Shown here: piece by piece, positions 39,581 through 50,133 of the stretch
Layout: every line of letters begins with the position of its first letter
Numbering within the stretch: the stretch's first letter is position 1
Source of the DNA: Tretioscincus oriximinensis
Taxonomy: Eukaryota > Chordata > Lepidosauria > Squamata > Gymnophthalmidae
Assembly (NCBI GenBank): GCA_022410635.1
Contig: JAJVDF010000168.1
Coordinates: forward strand, 541,622 to 605,621
DNA: 64,000 nucleotides
Direction of reading: 5' to 3'
Notes under the pieces: generated by a model
The model's database searches: none
The model's input: only the letters and a program-made list of their open reading frames with translations
Told to the model about the DNA's origin: nothing
Program-made: the position numbers and the translations under genes

Positions 39581-41560
39581 AGTCCTCTTCATGGTCCAAC
39601 CCTCACAGCCACATATTGNTAATGCAATTGGAAGCAAATGAATTGATATCTGAGCCACATNTAAAAGGACTCTGTAAGTCATCGGGCTGTTATTACGTCT
39701 GAAAAGTATGTCCCTGAATTTCAATTGACTTCACATCAATAAGCAAAGCTATTCTATTGTTTGTTGGGTTTGACTGGTGTACAAACCGAAAGCTACCTTG
39801 TGTGGAAAAAGCTATTATAAAACACCATGTANAATACCTATGCTATAGAATGCATAATGCACATACAACAAAATAGGAATTTCAATACATTCATGGAATC
39901 ATAACCTTACCATTATATAGGAGATATTTCTCAGNAAAGCAGGCTACATATCCTGCTAAGATCCAGAATCCCCCCTCCCATGAACATATGAATACCACCC
40001 AATATATAGATTTGAAACACGTCTGACAGCTGCCTCATTTCAAGGACAAAATAAACAGCATCTCACAAATGCAGGTGGAAACATTTCATGTCTTTAGTTT
40101 CACAAGTAAATAAACAGAATACAGACTAAATTTTAGGACTGGTGTGCATATAGTTTTGTAAGTAATATTTAATGTTTTGACTTAGGTATGAAATCCCTGC
40201 AGCAAAGGCTGCTAGATTACTTGAAGCATCATTGCTTTACATATTCCAGTTCCCATATAAAAAAATAATTTTGGTGTGATGACTGGCTGATCTATAAAAT
40301 GAACCAGCACCAAAAGGCGTCTGGCCTCCCGCATACTCCATTGACATCCCATAGACCCAGAGTGTGTGGCTATTTTATTGGCATGTGGACATTTTGTATA
40401 CATTTATATTTGATTATTTTAATAGTATCAGAGTTTATTCCCTTGTTTGTTTTATTCTGTTACAAAGTGGTTGAATTTCTAGTTTATACATTTGCCACAG
40501 AACATTATAATTTCCTTAATTTATATCTGGTTCTGCTGAGGTATTTTTCATTATGTTTTGCTTTTGGGAGATTGATGGTTTTAATTACGTTTTTATGCTC
40601 TTAGTTGGAATTTTGTTGTTTGGTCCTAAAATGTTCTGACAGAGTTTCCCCCCAATCTCTTAAAGTTTAGATCTTGGAAGTTAGTGCCTTTTTACCAACG
40701 TAAAATATTTTAAGCTTCTTTTAAAGTAGCCAAGAGGTCAGGCCAATTTATTAACAAGCCGTTATGTTTGGTAGCTTTGCATAGATTTATATATATTGTA
40801 CTTTGTTCTAGTATTTTATAGCTTTTATTTTCTGTTTTTAATGTGGTATATTCCTCTGGAAGTTTTAATGACTGCTGGATATATATTTTAAACAAACAAA
40901 ATAAGTAACTGTCTCTTTCGGATACGGCTAGAGATAAATATAGGGAAGATAAATTTTGCTACACTATGATCCTTGTTCATTATCTTTCTATGAGGGTTTT
41001 TTTTCCCTTCTCCTCCGTGAAACCACATTCATCTCACTTCATCAAGCTGTGTAGGGGGGGGAGCAAGAGTGATTTATTGGAGTTAAGAAAACGTATCAAG
41101 AGTGGGGGGGGGGGGAGTGAGAAAGCTTCCAGGGAAAGATGGAGAGGGTTGGGTTGGGAACGGGGGGGNGCAGTTAGATTTGATCTTCTAAGGAACTGGG
41201 CAGACTGTTTGCCAGGAACAAGAACACTATGATTAAAAAAAAAATCTACCAAGACATAATGTTTCCCGTACATCGGTAACTTTCCACTGTACATTCCACT
41301 TTTCCAATTTCGGTCAGACTGGGAAGACACACCCTCTTATCCCCACAGACTGCCTTTCTGAGGTAAAATGAGGAAAGCCTTAAACTTCACAATCGCCAAT
41401 AATGAGCTATCATTACTCAAATTACACCAAGCACTGATTAAGTTTAAAGTAATGAAGAAAACAACACAATCAATCATCATCAATGTAAAGGGAAGTCAAT
41501 TCGTGCTCAAGACATTGCTAGTTCTTAGTACAGGGCTCCATCTACAGGACCTGAGAGAGG
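39581..41560. other. No gene or recognised repeat
   Basis: Mostly AT-rich. G-runs of 6-10 bases lie at 41053-41060, 41104-41114 and 41162-41167. A 101-codon plus frame at 40299-40604 is hydrophobic and AT-driven, with no motif. Nothing recognised. Confidence 0.35.
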
Positions 41561-41742
41561 AAAAGGAAATATTTTCAAACATCTATCTGTCTATCTATCT
41601 ATCTATCTATCCATCTTTCTTTCTTTATTCTTTTGCTAAGGAAATATGCAGGACCCATTTCCAGAAGAGAAGAAGAGAAAGAAATATTTCCAAACATTTC
41701 TTTTTCTATTTTTTCTTTCTTTTGCTAAGAAAATATGTAGAA
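41561..41742. repeat. Local tandem duplication containing a TATC microsatellite
   Basis: Copy 1 (41561-41653) and copy 2 (41679-41742) both run GGAAATATTTTCAAACAT (GAAATATTTCCAAACAT in the second), a pyrimidine-rich stretch, and CTTTTGCTAAGGAAATATG (CTTTTGCTAAGAAAATATG). In copy 1 the pyrimidine part has grown into a TATC array (41581-41612). Confidence 0.75.
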
Positions 41743-41784
41743 CAATAAAACTTAGTCATTCTGCAGAATATTATAAATCTGCAT

Positions 41785-41795
41785 CTCTCTCTCAA

Positions 41796-41826
<31 letters not shown>
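41785..41826. repeat. (CT)n(CA)n microsatellite
   Basis: CTCTCTCTCAATCTCTCTCT runs into CACACACACACACAG. Confidence 0.9.
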
Positions 41827-42634
41827 GATCTTTTCTGCAAAGATTAANACTGTCTTTAAAGGACCAAGTTGTTCCGAAAAATAACATTTCCTATCCTGCC
41901 ACTGTTCAGCCTAAGAAAACCTCAAATGCTGAACTTATAACATTCATCAAACTGAAAAAAAATAGCGGGGGAAAATACACTGTTATAGTGTCTCTGTAAA
42001 AGGTTGAAGGTTTATGGGTTTATCTCCTGACAGAAAAAGGAGAGACCACCAGGAATTTTCTGAATCCCACCAGGGAAGGGATGTAGGAAATCTTATTTGT
42101 TGATCATCATCAGTCATTCAATTGAAATGGATAAATGGACAGAAATTTTGCTTTACAATTCAAGAACAAATTTCCAGCATGATTGTGCATGGAATTTTTA
42201 TGAATCACTCCTGTGCACGACAGGAAGTAACACCACTCTGGGCACCAGAAGTAACACCAGAAGTGACATTGTGATCTGGGATTTTGTGCAAGGGTACATG
42301 ATCTCGGAGTTTGCACGAGATACTCGTACAGCTCCCAACTTTGCTTCCATGAAGCAAACACTTTGTTTTTATGCACAAAGCTAACTATGCAAAATAATGT
42401 TTTTTATAATAATNACAAGGACTTATTTCCATTTTTAAAATGAGCCAGGCAATTTATAGGGAAATAGTGTTCTCAGAAGATATGGAAATGCTGAACGACA
42501 TAAAATACCAAGGATGCTACTGGAAACCTATGGGGAATTATAGAGCTCTTCTTTCTCTCTCTCTTTTTTTTTTTACATGTCTTTATGAAAAGAAACAAAC
42601 TTATCATGGTGCTACACAACAAAGTTCTTTCTAA
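41827..42634. other. No gene; short degenerate internal repeat at 42218-42275
   Basis: GACAGGAAGTAACACC, CACCAGAAGTAACACC and CAGAAGTGACATTG follow one another. The unit is a 'GGAAGTgac' type word repeated three times. Nothing else recognised. Confidence 0.4.
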
Positions 42635-43085
42635 GGCTGCCTCCCCATGACATGTTTCTTTGCTCTTTCTTTTAAATCTGGAAAAATGCATTTACAATTC
42701 TGTCTCACTTACCTTCAAGTTCCCACAATGTTTCATTACATTACCTTTGATCCTTGTCACATGACAAGATCCATAAGTTGCCTTACTACAATTTCCAGCT
42801 TTTTCTGCAAGCCGAAAGGTAATGAAACTGAGAGCTACATTTACATGTAGCCTCGAAGTCTCGCAAGATTTACCATGTCCACGTTACCAAATTCCCCACA
42901 AAAGCTTTTTTTCGGATTTTAGGAATGTCTGCTGCTGAATCAGACAAAAAAAGATAGCTAAAAGATCAGAGACTACAGGCCTTTTTAGTGAGTGGATCAC
43001 TGAACATCTATGACCTTGTGGGGTAAATTCAACCAGATGTAATGTAAGTACCATCTCAGTAAAAACCCTTTGTAAAACCTCAGCC
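42635..43085 (-). mobile_element. Repeat family A, complete copy with TAA duplication
   Basis: GGCTGCCTCCCCATGACATG opens at 42635, preceded by TAA (42632-42634). The element closes with AACCTCAGCC at 43085, followed by TAA (43086-43088). It is homologous throughout to 45613-46042, including the right-hand AGTGGATCACTGAACATCTA block. The 451-bp length, TAA duplication and absence of an ORF suit a PIF/Harbinger-like non-autonomous element. Confidence 0.65.
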
Positions 43086-43143
43086 TAATTTTCAGCTAAG
43101 ATGATACCTATTTCCTTGGAATCAGCAAGTAAAATATTAAAGG

Positions 43144-43200
43144 CTGTGTCCCCACAAGGTATTTCTTCTGCTCTTTTAAATGGCTCTTTTAGTGTGACCT
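43144..43200. mobile_element. Family A terminal fragment
   Basis: GGCTGTGTCCCCACAAGGTA and TTCTTCTGCTCTTTTAAATG match the start of the copy at 42635. Confidence 0.45.
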
Positions 43201-43229
43201 TTACTAATGTTCTTTTATCTTGCTTTTAA

Positions 43230-43312
43230 TTTTCTGTTAACCACCCTAGGACATTTGGTGAAGGGCAGGATATAAATTCCTAAATAAAATTTAAAAAATT
43301 TAAAAAATGGAT
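43230..43312 (+). mobile_element. L2-like 3' tail fragment
   Basis: AACCACCCTAGGACATTTGG, GAAGGGCAGGATATAAATTC and an AAATAAAAT tail give the standard L2-type 3' end. Confidence 0.55.
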
Positions 43313-44189
43313 GTGGAAAAGGAATTTTCACGAGTTTATAATANGGTACTTGCAGGGCCGCATGAAAATTCCTCTTTTCAATGTCCATTATAAGCTGAAA
43401 AATGCTGTTTTTTTGTGTGTGGTATTCAAAATGAGGAGGCTTTGTGAATTACCATTCCTGCTAATACCAAGAAGTCATCAAGTTGGTTGTTCCTCAAGGG
43501 GAACAACCAGTGAACAGGCCAGTCATCTGGAGAACATTTCTCATGGAAACTGCCAGAGTGTCAATGTATTATTTCTATAAATAGTTTTCCTCAGGTTTCT
43601 ATCTTGCTTCGCCTCTAGGGCTCCATGTCCACCTCATAACCCTCCAGAAAGATAATCTACACTGCAATGGTGCCTTCAAGACAGGAACTTCCTACTCATC
43701 TGTTTCAGTTCCACCTTGAACGGAAAAATTACTTTTATCAAATATCACTACCCAGAAGATGACAGCCATAGGTATACTTTATGAAGCGACAACACCATTG
43801 TCTAGTTCTGGACAGCCCATCCTTGACAAGTTTAATAAAGTATTGCCATGGAAACTCCTTGTTGGGAAGGGAAAACTCCTATCAAAAACTAACAACATGG
43901 GAGAATAGGTTTCTATGTTGACTGCGACAACCATGAACTATTAATATCAGGGAAAGAAAAATAAGTTAGGAGGAAGTGAATTTCTTAAGTATCCTATTTT
44001 GCTTCGATTCATTTGTGTTAAAAACAAAACATAAAATTGTGTGAATTTACTCAATTCTGCTGTGTCCTTTATAATATTTACCATGCTTTTATTAATGGGC
44101 CTTTTTAAATATCACGTGCCTGTATCTCATATATCATGAAGCGATCTTATGAACTGAGCAGGAAGTAAGAAGATAAAGAGTGTTTTCCA
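43313..44189. other. No gene or recognised repeat
   Basis: Nothing recognised. Confidence 0.35.
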
Positions 44190-44198
44190 CTCTTCCAC

Positions 44199-44413
44199 TG
44201 GAAGATTCCAAAGAAACAGCCATGTTAGTTTGGGTCCAGAAAATCTAGCAAGGAGTCTCATAGCATTTTAAAGACTAACAAGAAAAAAGTAAGCATTATG
44301 TGATTTCGTAAACAAGTCTACTGCTTCTGAAGAAGGAGACTCATTGTCAAAAGCTCATGCCACATACCTTTTTCTTCTTTGTCTCTAAAGTGCTATGAGA
44401 CCCCCTTGCTAAT
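44199..44413. mobile_element. PLE-derived foldback element
   Basis: The head TTCCAAAGAAACAGCCATGT leads to a minus arm (CTAGCAAGGAGTCTCATAGC ... TTTCGTAAACAAGTCTACTG), a spacer around TTCTGAAGAAGGAG, and a plus arm (AAAGCTCATGCCACATACCT ... GCTATGAGACCCCCTTGCTA). CTCTTCCAC flanks at 44190-44198 and 44414-44422. It is more diverged than 17152-17362. Confidence 0.65.
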
Positions 44414-44422
44414 CTCTTCCAC

Positions 44423-45014
44423 ATTCATAGGACTTAGTTTGATAATGCTACCTGTTTTCCACAACCTAGGAAAATGTTTACATCCATGAACTGGTTGAGG
44501 ATAGAAAATGTGAGCACAGGGCACTTGGGATGNAAAGTAGAGGAAGCTATGGAAATTGTTACCTTCCAACAATAGTTTTGTTTGAATTTTGTGTGCCCTG
44601 CAAATAGTAATCTTTTGCTCATACCAGAGCTTGTCTGCTTGGAATTGAGTGTGAAGGGACCCTATGACTCTTCTGGGAGTCACTGCTTGCTGCCTACACA
44701 GCTGTATATTCACTATCACCAATGCCCCACACAAATGTTTACCTGCACTGATGACACAGATGCAACATCCCCAGAATTTCACTAGCAATGGTGGCTTTGT
44801 GGATGACATGTGATGCTTCCCTTTCAAGGGGTTGGGGAGTCTCTTTAGCCCCAATCCCTGGCTGAGTAGCCTATAGAATGGGCGGCATAATGCTCCTTCC
44901 ACTGACAGAGCCACGAACTGAGTGATGTTACAGGGTATGCAAAATTTGAAAGGAATCATGCTGGGAGATATAGTGACCTGCTAACAACCAAAGATCTTCC
45001 AATGGGGCCCTGTT
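44423..45014. other. Single-copy-looking sequence; longest motif-free frame lies here on the minus strand
   Basis: A 188-codon minus frame (44959-44393) is open but contains an N. It has no recognised domain, and its end lies in the PLE unit. No splice or promoter evidence, so it is not called a gene. Confidence 0.35.
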
Positions 45015-45612
45015 GATAGTCCCAGCACCTTCTTTTGTCAAAGGCATGTGGGTATGTGGGAGGGCCTTCTCTGTGGTAGCCCTCAGATTATGGAATGGTC
45101 TCCCTTCTAAGGGTCACCATTCACCTATACTGCAGTTGTTCAGATGCCTGGTGAGGACATACAGTGGTACCTCGGTTCTTGAACAGAATTCGTTCCGGGA
45201 GGACGGTCGAGAACCAAATCTTTCGAGAACCGAAGCAAGGCACGCCGGGCCGAAAAAACGCACACTGATGACGCAAGCAAGGCGCGCCTGGCCGAAAAAA
45301 CGCATACTGATGACGCAAGCAAGGCGCGCTGGGCCGAAAGAACGCCGAAGGAAGTTCGAGTTCCAAATATGTGTTCGGATTCCAGGACAAAAGTTTCTGG
45401 AATCGCCTGGTCGAACACCGATTTGGTCGACATTCAAGGCGTTCGAGAACCGAGGTACCACTGTATCTGTTGACCCTGACTTCATCTTAGTGAACAGTAT
45501 TGTCTCTCCTTACAGGAACTGTTATCATTTTTAACTTCTTTATGTTTGTTGTTTATTATTTTTCAACTGTAATTCAGCCTGATAACTTTGGTACAAGGTG
45601 AAATATAAGTAA
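45015..45612 (+). pseudogene. L2 LINE ORF2 end and 3' UTR, split by a TIR element
   Basis: GGGAGGGCCTTCTCTGTGGT, AGCCCTCAGATTATGGAATG and GTCTCCCTTCTAAGGGTCAC translate to GRAFSVVALRLWNGLPS, the L2 C-terminal motif. After the insertion (45160-45465) it resumes at TCTGTTGACCCTGACTTCAT. It ends with CCTGATAACTTTGGTACAAG and GTGAAATATAAG, a worn L2 tail. Confidence 0.75.
45160..45465. mobile_element. TA-flanked TIR element with internal 42-bp tandem repeats
   Basis: TACAGTGGTACCTCGGTTCT at the left and GAACCGAGGTACCACTGTA at the right are inverted ends bounded by TA, as in mariner-type elements. Inside, 42-base units starting GCAAGG at 45235, 45277 and 45319 repeat (GGCCGAAAAAACGCAnACTG core). 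The interior is unusually rich in CpG. The 173-codon frame crossing it is an artefact of L2 plus this element. Confidence 0.75.
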
Positions 45613-46042
45613 GGCCCCTTCCCCACATTTGGTTTTATTTTGGAATTTAAATCCGGAATAACCCATTTGCAGTTGCCTCCCCACTTACCTTCAAGATTCC
45701 ATGCTGTTTTCCCATTGTATTCTTGGCACATGGCATTTCCCATAAGTCACTGCTGCTCTTGCTTTACTACAATTCCTAGCTTTTTATATAAGGTGAAAGC
45801 CAATGAACCTTGCCTTGAAGTCTAGCAAGAGTTACCATTTTTCCACAATGGAAGCTTCACCAAGGCTTTTTAGTAGATTTACATTATAGTCCAAAATGAA
45901 AGCAGAAAATATGAACTATCGGTTAAAAATGGGACCACGGGCATTTTTAGCGAGTGGATTGCTGAACCTGCATGAACTCATGGGACGAATTCACCTTGAT
46001 GTAAGTATCATAGTGGTAAAAAATTCTTTGTGGGGCACAGCC
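45613..46042 (-). mobile_element. Repeat family A, best-delimited copy
   Basis: GGCCCCTTCCCCACAT (45613) and TGTGGGGCACAGCC (to 46042) are imperfect inverted ends, flanked by TAA at 45610-45612 and 46043-46045. The interior, in antisense, carries the family core: ACTACAATTCCTAGCTTTTT, CCCATAAGTCACTGCTGCTC and AGTGGATTGCTGAACCTGCA. No ORF over 70 codons of note. Confidence 0.7.
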
Positions 46043-46045
46043 TAA

Positions 46046-46810
46046 GTAAGCAAGTAAATAAATACATAAATTATTTTCCTTTGTGTTTTATACTATGCCC
46101 TCTGAAAACATCCTGCTATATGTTGCACAAATACACATATACATCACTTCCTCTTCTCCTAGTTTCAGTTCCTCCAAATCTTTCATGTTATTAGACTGGA
46201 AGGCAAAATGAACAGAGGGTCAAATATTGCAAAAGAAAATCGGTGGAGTGTTTTTTTTTTCCTCTTTCTTTTTAAAATATTCATTTAGTCATCTTTTCAT
46301 TCATCGTTTCTGACTGTTCCCATCTTGAATGCTCCAAGCAGTTTGAGAAGAAAGATTTTTTTCTTTACAGCTGTTAATATATGTACTAGATATACTTTGA
46401 TATGGAAAAATGAACCTCACTTGTTGGAAAGATTAATTACAAAGTTAAATAGCATACAGCTGAATATCAAATTGGCAGCCATCTCAAGACAGGAAACTAT
46501 TAATTATTTAGGTGGAGAAGTTATAAATCAAGACGACATTGAGTGCTATTAGGAAGAAGACCAAATTTATATGCTTCTAGAAGGAAATCCGTGCTGAACC
46601 CTTTCTTGAAATTTTCACAATGTTCTAGGAAGGGAAGGATGTTTTAATTTAGTTTCTTGTTTTGAGTGAGAAGTTTTCTTAGATTTCCTTCTAAACAACA
46701 GAGATTTCCTCTGGACACAAATCTTTGGCTTCAACCATTAATTCAGATTCAAGTGACTATATAATTCTATGTGTTAATTTTGTCACGCTGTGCCAATTTC
46801 ATTTGGAATT
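46046..46810. other. No gene or recognised repeat
   Basis: A plus frame of 75 codons (46325-46552) has no motif. Nothing recognised. Confidence 0.35.
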
Positions 46811-46814
46811 CTTT

Positions 46815-46880
46815 ACTTTTACTTTACTATTTGATTTATACCCTGCCCACCCCACAAAGGTCTCTGGGCGGCAAACAGTA
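46815..46880 (-). mobile_element. L2-like 3' tail fragment, interrupted by a hAT MITE
   Basis: TTTGATTTATACCCTGCCCA and AAAGGTCTCTGGGCGGCAAA form the reverse of an L2/CR1-type tail. The AT-rich sequence at 47079-47160 may be its continuation. Confidence 0.5.
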
Positions 46881-47078
46881 TAGGCTGCCCAGATGACCCC
46901 TTTTAAGGAGGTGGGTTGAAAACCTGTTTTGGGGGTGCCTCCCAGTTTTTTCTGAGGAAAAAAAAACATTTTAAAAAAAAATCTGTTTTTGAAAAAAATT
47001 TCCTCAGAAAAAACTGGGAGGCACCCCAAAGCCGGGTTTTCAAACCCCCCCCAAAAAAAAGGGTCATCTGGTCAGCCT
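46881..47078. mobile_element. hAT-type foldback MITE
   Basis: The ends are TAGGCTGCCCAGATGACCCC and GGGTCATCTGGTCAGCCT. The inner arms GGGGTGCCTCCCAGTTTTTT and AAAAAACTGGGAGGCACCCC are fully complementary. No target duplication could be read. Confidence 0.8.
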
Positions 47079-47433
47079 GAAATTCAAAGCAATAAAATAC
47101 AAGATAATTATATAAAACCAGTAAAAGTCCATGAAATATTTAAAAGCAAATTGCAATCATAACCCCCCCCCCCAACATATACTAAATCAGATCAAAAGGG
47201 CAATACTAATTCCTACAGATGTTTTTCCTGAGACAATCTAAGTTTCCTCCCCTGCAAAATGTTGACAGAAAATAAAGCCCTAAGGAAAAATGAAAAAGAG
47301 GTTTAAATGAAACTAGTATTACTTGTCAGTATTTGGGGGAAGGTTTGACAATAAATATTAGATTCGATTGTTAAATTGAGAGGAGCAACTTAATTGCTAC
47401 TAGGCGTATCTCAAAAATTTAAAAATTGGACCA
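47079..47433. other. AT-rich spacer, no gene
   Basis: A C-run at 47163-47173 is the only simple feature. Confidence 0.3.
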
Positions 47434-47640
47434 TGCTGCAGCTTTAATGAGTGTGGAAAAGAGGCATTATCACCAGGTGCTCTGGACATTAGAAGCTATT
47501 TCTGGTGAACATTCCTCTTTCCACATTCATTAAAGCCGCAAAACTTCCATCCCACATTTTGTGGCAATACAGATTTCTTCATGCATGTGCAAATCTCTTT
47601 AAAATCAAGCATGGGTGTAATTTCATATTGTTTGTGAACC
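47434..47640. repeat. Stem-loop repeat homologous to 7113-7260
   Basis: CTGCAGCTTTAATGAGTGTG with GAAAAGAGG (47435-47464) is opposed by CCTCTTTCCACATTCATTAA with AGC (47514-47536). An inner CACCAG/CTGGTG pair closes a ~25-base loop. The sequence after the hairpin (CATCCCACATTTTGTGGCAA) is also shared with 7210-7240. Confidence 0.6.
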
Positions 47641-47892
47641 ATTCTGTCTGCAGAAAACTTCAGAGCTGAAATTAGCAATATAATATTTACGCATCATAAT
47701 CAATGATCCCTTGGAAAAATTAAATTGAAAGATTGAGATTTTGTTTTAGAATGGCAATGGAAAGTAAAATGTTTTTCACACCTAATCCTTTCACCAAGGA
47801 TGTATCCCAACAGGGCCAAAACCCATGATTGTTCTGGGGCTATAATGGGATTCCCATACATATATGCAGTAAACTCAACATTGCCCCAGGAT
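47641..47892. other. Short unassigned spacer
   Basis: Nothing recognised. Confidence 0.3.
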
Positions 47893-47900
47893 ACTGAGGT

Positions 47901-48097
47901 TAGACTGACCAGATTACCCCTTTTTTGGGGGGGGGTGAAAACCGTGTTTTGGGGTGCCTTCTGGTTTTTGCTGAGGAAAAAGAAAAAATCGGGGGGNAAA
48001 ATTGAAAAAACAATTCTCAGCAAAAACCGGGAGGCACCCCAAAACCGGGTTTTCAAACACCCCACCCCAACCCTGAAAGGGGTCATCTGGTCAGCCT
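47901..48097. mobile_element. hAT-type foldback MITE, with 8-bp TSD
   Basis: TAGACTGACCAGATTACCCC and GGGGTCATCTGGTCAGCCT are the ends. ACTGAGGT is repeated at 47893-47900 and 48098-48105. Inner arms: TTTGGGGTGCCTTCTGGTTT and AAACCGGGAGGCACCCCAAA. An N follows a G-run at 47997. Confidence 0.85.
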
Positions 48098-48292
48098 ACT
48101 GAGGTGAATATTTCATATTGTTACTGCAGGAACATCAATTCTCCACCCAAATTTTCCTGAAAAGTCAATATATCCTACCTGGTCCTTGCTTGAGTGACCT
48201 ACCATGTTAGAAATGGCCATTGTCCATGTGTATGGTTATCAAAAACAGCAGGATAGGGATTGTGCACTTTTAATGGTTATATATATAAATAA

Positions 48293-48345
48293 GTAATTTC
48301 AGCAGGTGAAGCATATAATGCCAGTAACACCTGCTGAAATTTCCT
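48293..48345. repeat. Short hairpin
   Basis: AATTTCAGCAGGTG (48295-48308) is opposed by CACCTGCTGAAATT (48329-48342) across a 20-base loop. All 14 pairs match. Confidence 0.6.
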
Positions 48346-49559
48346 GTTGATACAACACTGCTTTAATACCTCTATGTATGTGAGGGATCAAAAAGTGGGT
48401 TGCCCACTTGGTCACTTTGTGCTGCAGAAAACTCAGATGTATGTGCTGCTGTCTGAAAAGGACAGTGAGAGCAATTGGAAGATGGGGCCTTTCGTAGCTG
48501 ATGCAGATATGTGGGTGACAGGCCCTAGTCTATGATTCCCACATAAAATCCATACACCTGGTCAAAGGTTTCCTTTCTGTAGCCATTAAAGGTGCTAATT
48601 TTACCCTGTTCTGAGATGTAGCCCCAAATAAAGCTCAGTACAGAACAGGCCAACTTCTCACATTTTCCTCTCATTTCTGGAGGCAACCTGATATCAAAGT
48701 AAAAAGTGCTTAAGTACTTCTTAAGAATCTACTGTAAAATCACATTTTTGACACTTCCTTCTAGTGTTTTTGAGTCAGCATCAAAAGTGAATAATCTCTC
48801 CAAAGGATGGAGAAACTATTGAAGCACCTTGAGATTCTGGTGTTGGCAGTACTCCTAGAAGACTTTATTCCATTTTCAAATGTCAGCTCCTCTAATTTAC
48901 TGTTCCATTTCATAACAATGAGAGAGCAGACAACTTCTCTATTCACTTACCTGTTGTCAATTAACAATGCCTCATTACACAAGTCACACGGAAAGCTGAT
49001 GAGGTTTCGTTCCAACACAAGAGAGGCCAGGTCAATCAATTGTCATCAAACCTGTGGATCTTCAATGGTTGCTGAAAGGTTAACTTGGTTCTTCAAGGCC
49101 TCTCTCATGTCAGCAGAAATTAGCAAAGAGGTGGGCAAGTTGTCAATAGAGCAGCAAGACAATTAGTTAATGATTAGAATGGGACCCCTTGGGGAAATTG
49201 ATAACAAAATGAGACATCTTGGGTAAATTTGCATGCATTTAGGAAATCTATATCACACAGTCTGGGTTGGAGAGTGATAAAAGCTGACAAGACGGGAGCA
49301 ATTAAAAGAGACTGGGAAGCAGATACGTGAAGGCCTACAGGACTATCGCAGATGAAGTCTCCCGGTCAACAATACAAAGAAAACGCATTGGGCCAGGTCA
49401 CATGCATGCTTTTGATTGGAACTACACAGTCCGGCATGCAAGCATGTGATTGGTTGAATCTAAAAACAGCCACAAAGATTCTAAAGCAAAAAAGCAGTTA
49501 TGGCAGTTAAAGTTGAGATTAGACTTTGACTCTGATAAGAAAGGTTCTTGGGGACTTCC
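48346..49559. other. No gene or recognised repeat
   Basis: Plus frame of 119 codons (48807-49166) has no motif and no splice evidence. Nothing recognised. Confidence 0.35.
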
Positions 49560-49817
49560 ATTGTGGGAAAATGGTAAATCTCGCGAGACTTTGAAGCTAG
49601 ATGTAAAGGTTCATTAGTTCTCAGCTCATGGAAAATGCTAGGAATTGTAGTAAAATAAGTACAGCAATAACTTACGAGTCATGATGTCACGAGAATACAA
49701 GGAAATGTAACTGGAAAACAAGAACCAGAATGGAAAACTGAAGGTAGGTGCNGTGGAATCACAAACATGTTTTTCAGGATTTAAAATAAATAACAAAACA
49801 TGTTGTGGGAAGGCACC
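49560..49817 (+). mobile_element. Repeat family A copy
   Basis: Starts near CATTGTGGGAAAATGGTAAA and ends GTTGTGGGAAGGCACCC. Core ATGCTAGGAATTGTAGTAAA, AAGTACAGCAATAACTTACG and CACGAGAATACAAGGAAATG. An N at 49752. Confidence 0.55.
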
Positions 49818-50133
49818 CACAGATAGGCTTTGCCTCTAACAAGAGAGAAATAATATGAGTTTAGTTTTGGTTGACTTGCCTGATCAATGAAAGAAATTTA
49901 GTGTGTATGAATATAAAAATACTGTCTGTACATGAAAAACGAGGGAACACTAAATGTTAAATTGTATCAATACCCAAGCCAATATTATAGATATTACCTT
50001 GTTTCTGACTGAAATTAAAGTTTTCCTGTTTTTACTGATAATAGGCTGGACTGTGTTATGAGATTAGCCCTTTTGTTTATAGATGTAGCACAAAGACATA
50101 ATGTGCTTCTGACAATTTTGCCAACCAAGATTA
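49818..50133. other. No gene or recognised repeat
   Basis: Nothing recognised. Confidence 0.3.

Noticed and set aside
42218..42275. Satellite array of AGAAGTAACACC-like units
   Set aside because: Only three degenerate units; too short to call a satellite.
44393..44959. 188-codon minus-strand open frame
   Set aside because: No recognised domain, an N inside, its 3' end lies in a PLE unit, and there is no splice, promoter or second-species support.
45013..45534. 173-codon plus-strand open frame
   Set aside because: It runs from an L2 relic through a TIR element and back into L2. The Arg/Ala/Lys repeats are translations of the 42-bp tandem units.
48807..49166. 119-codon plus frame
   Set aside because: No motif and no supporting splice or promoter signals; composition like the surrounding AT-rich DNA.
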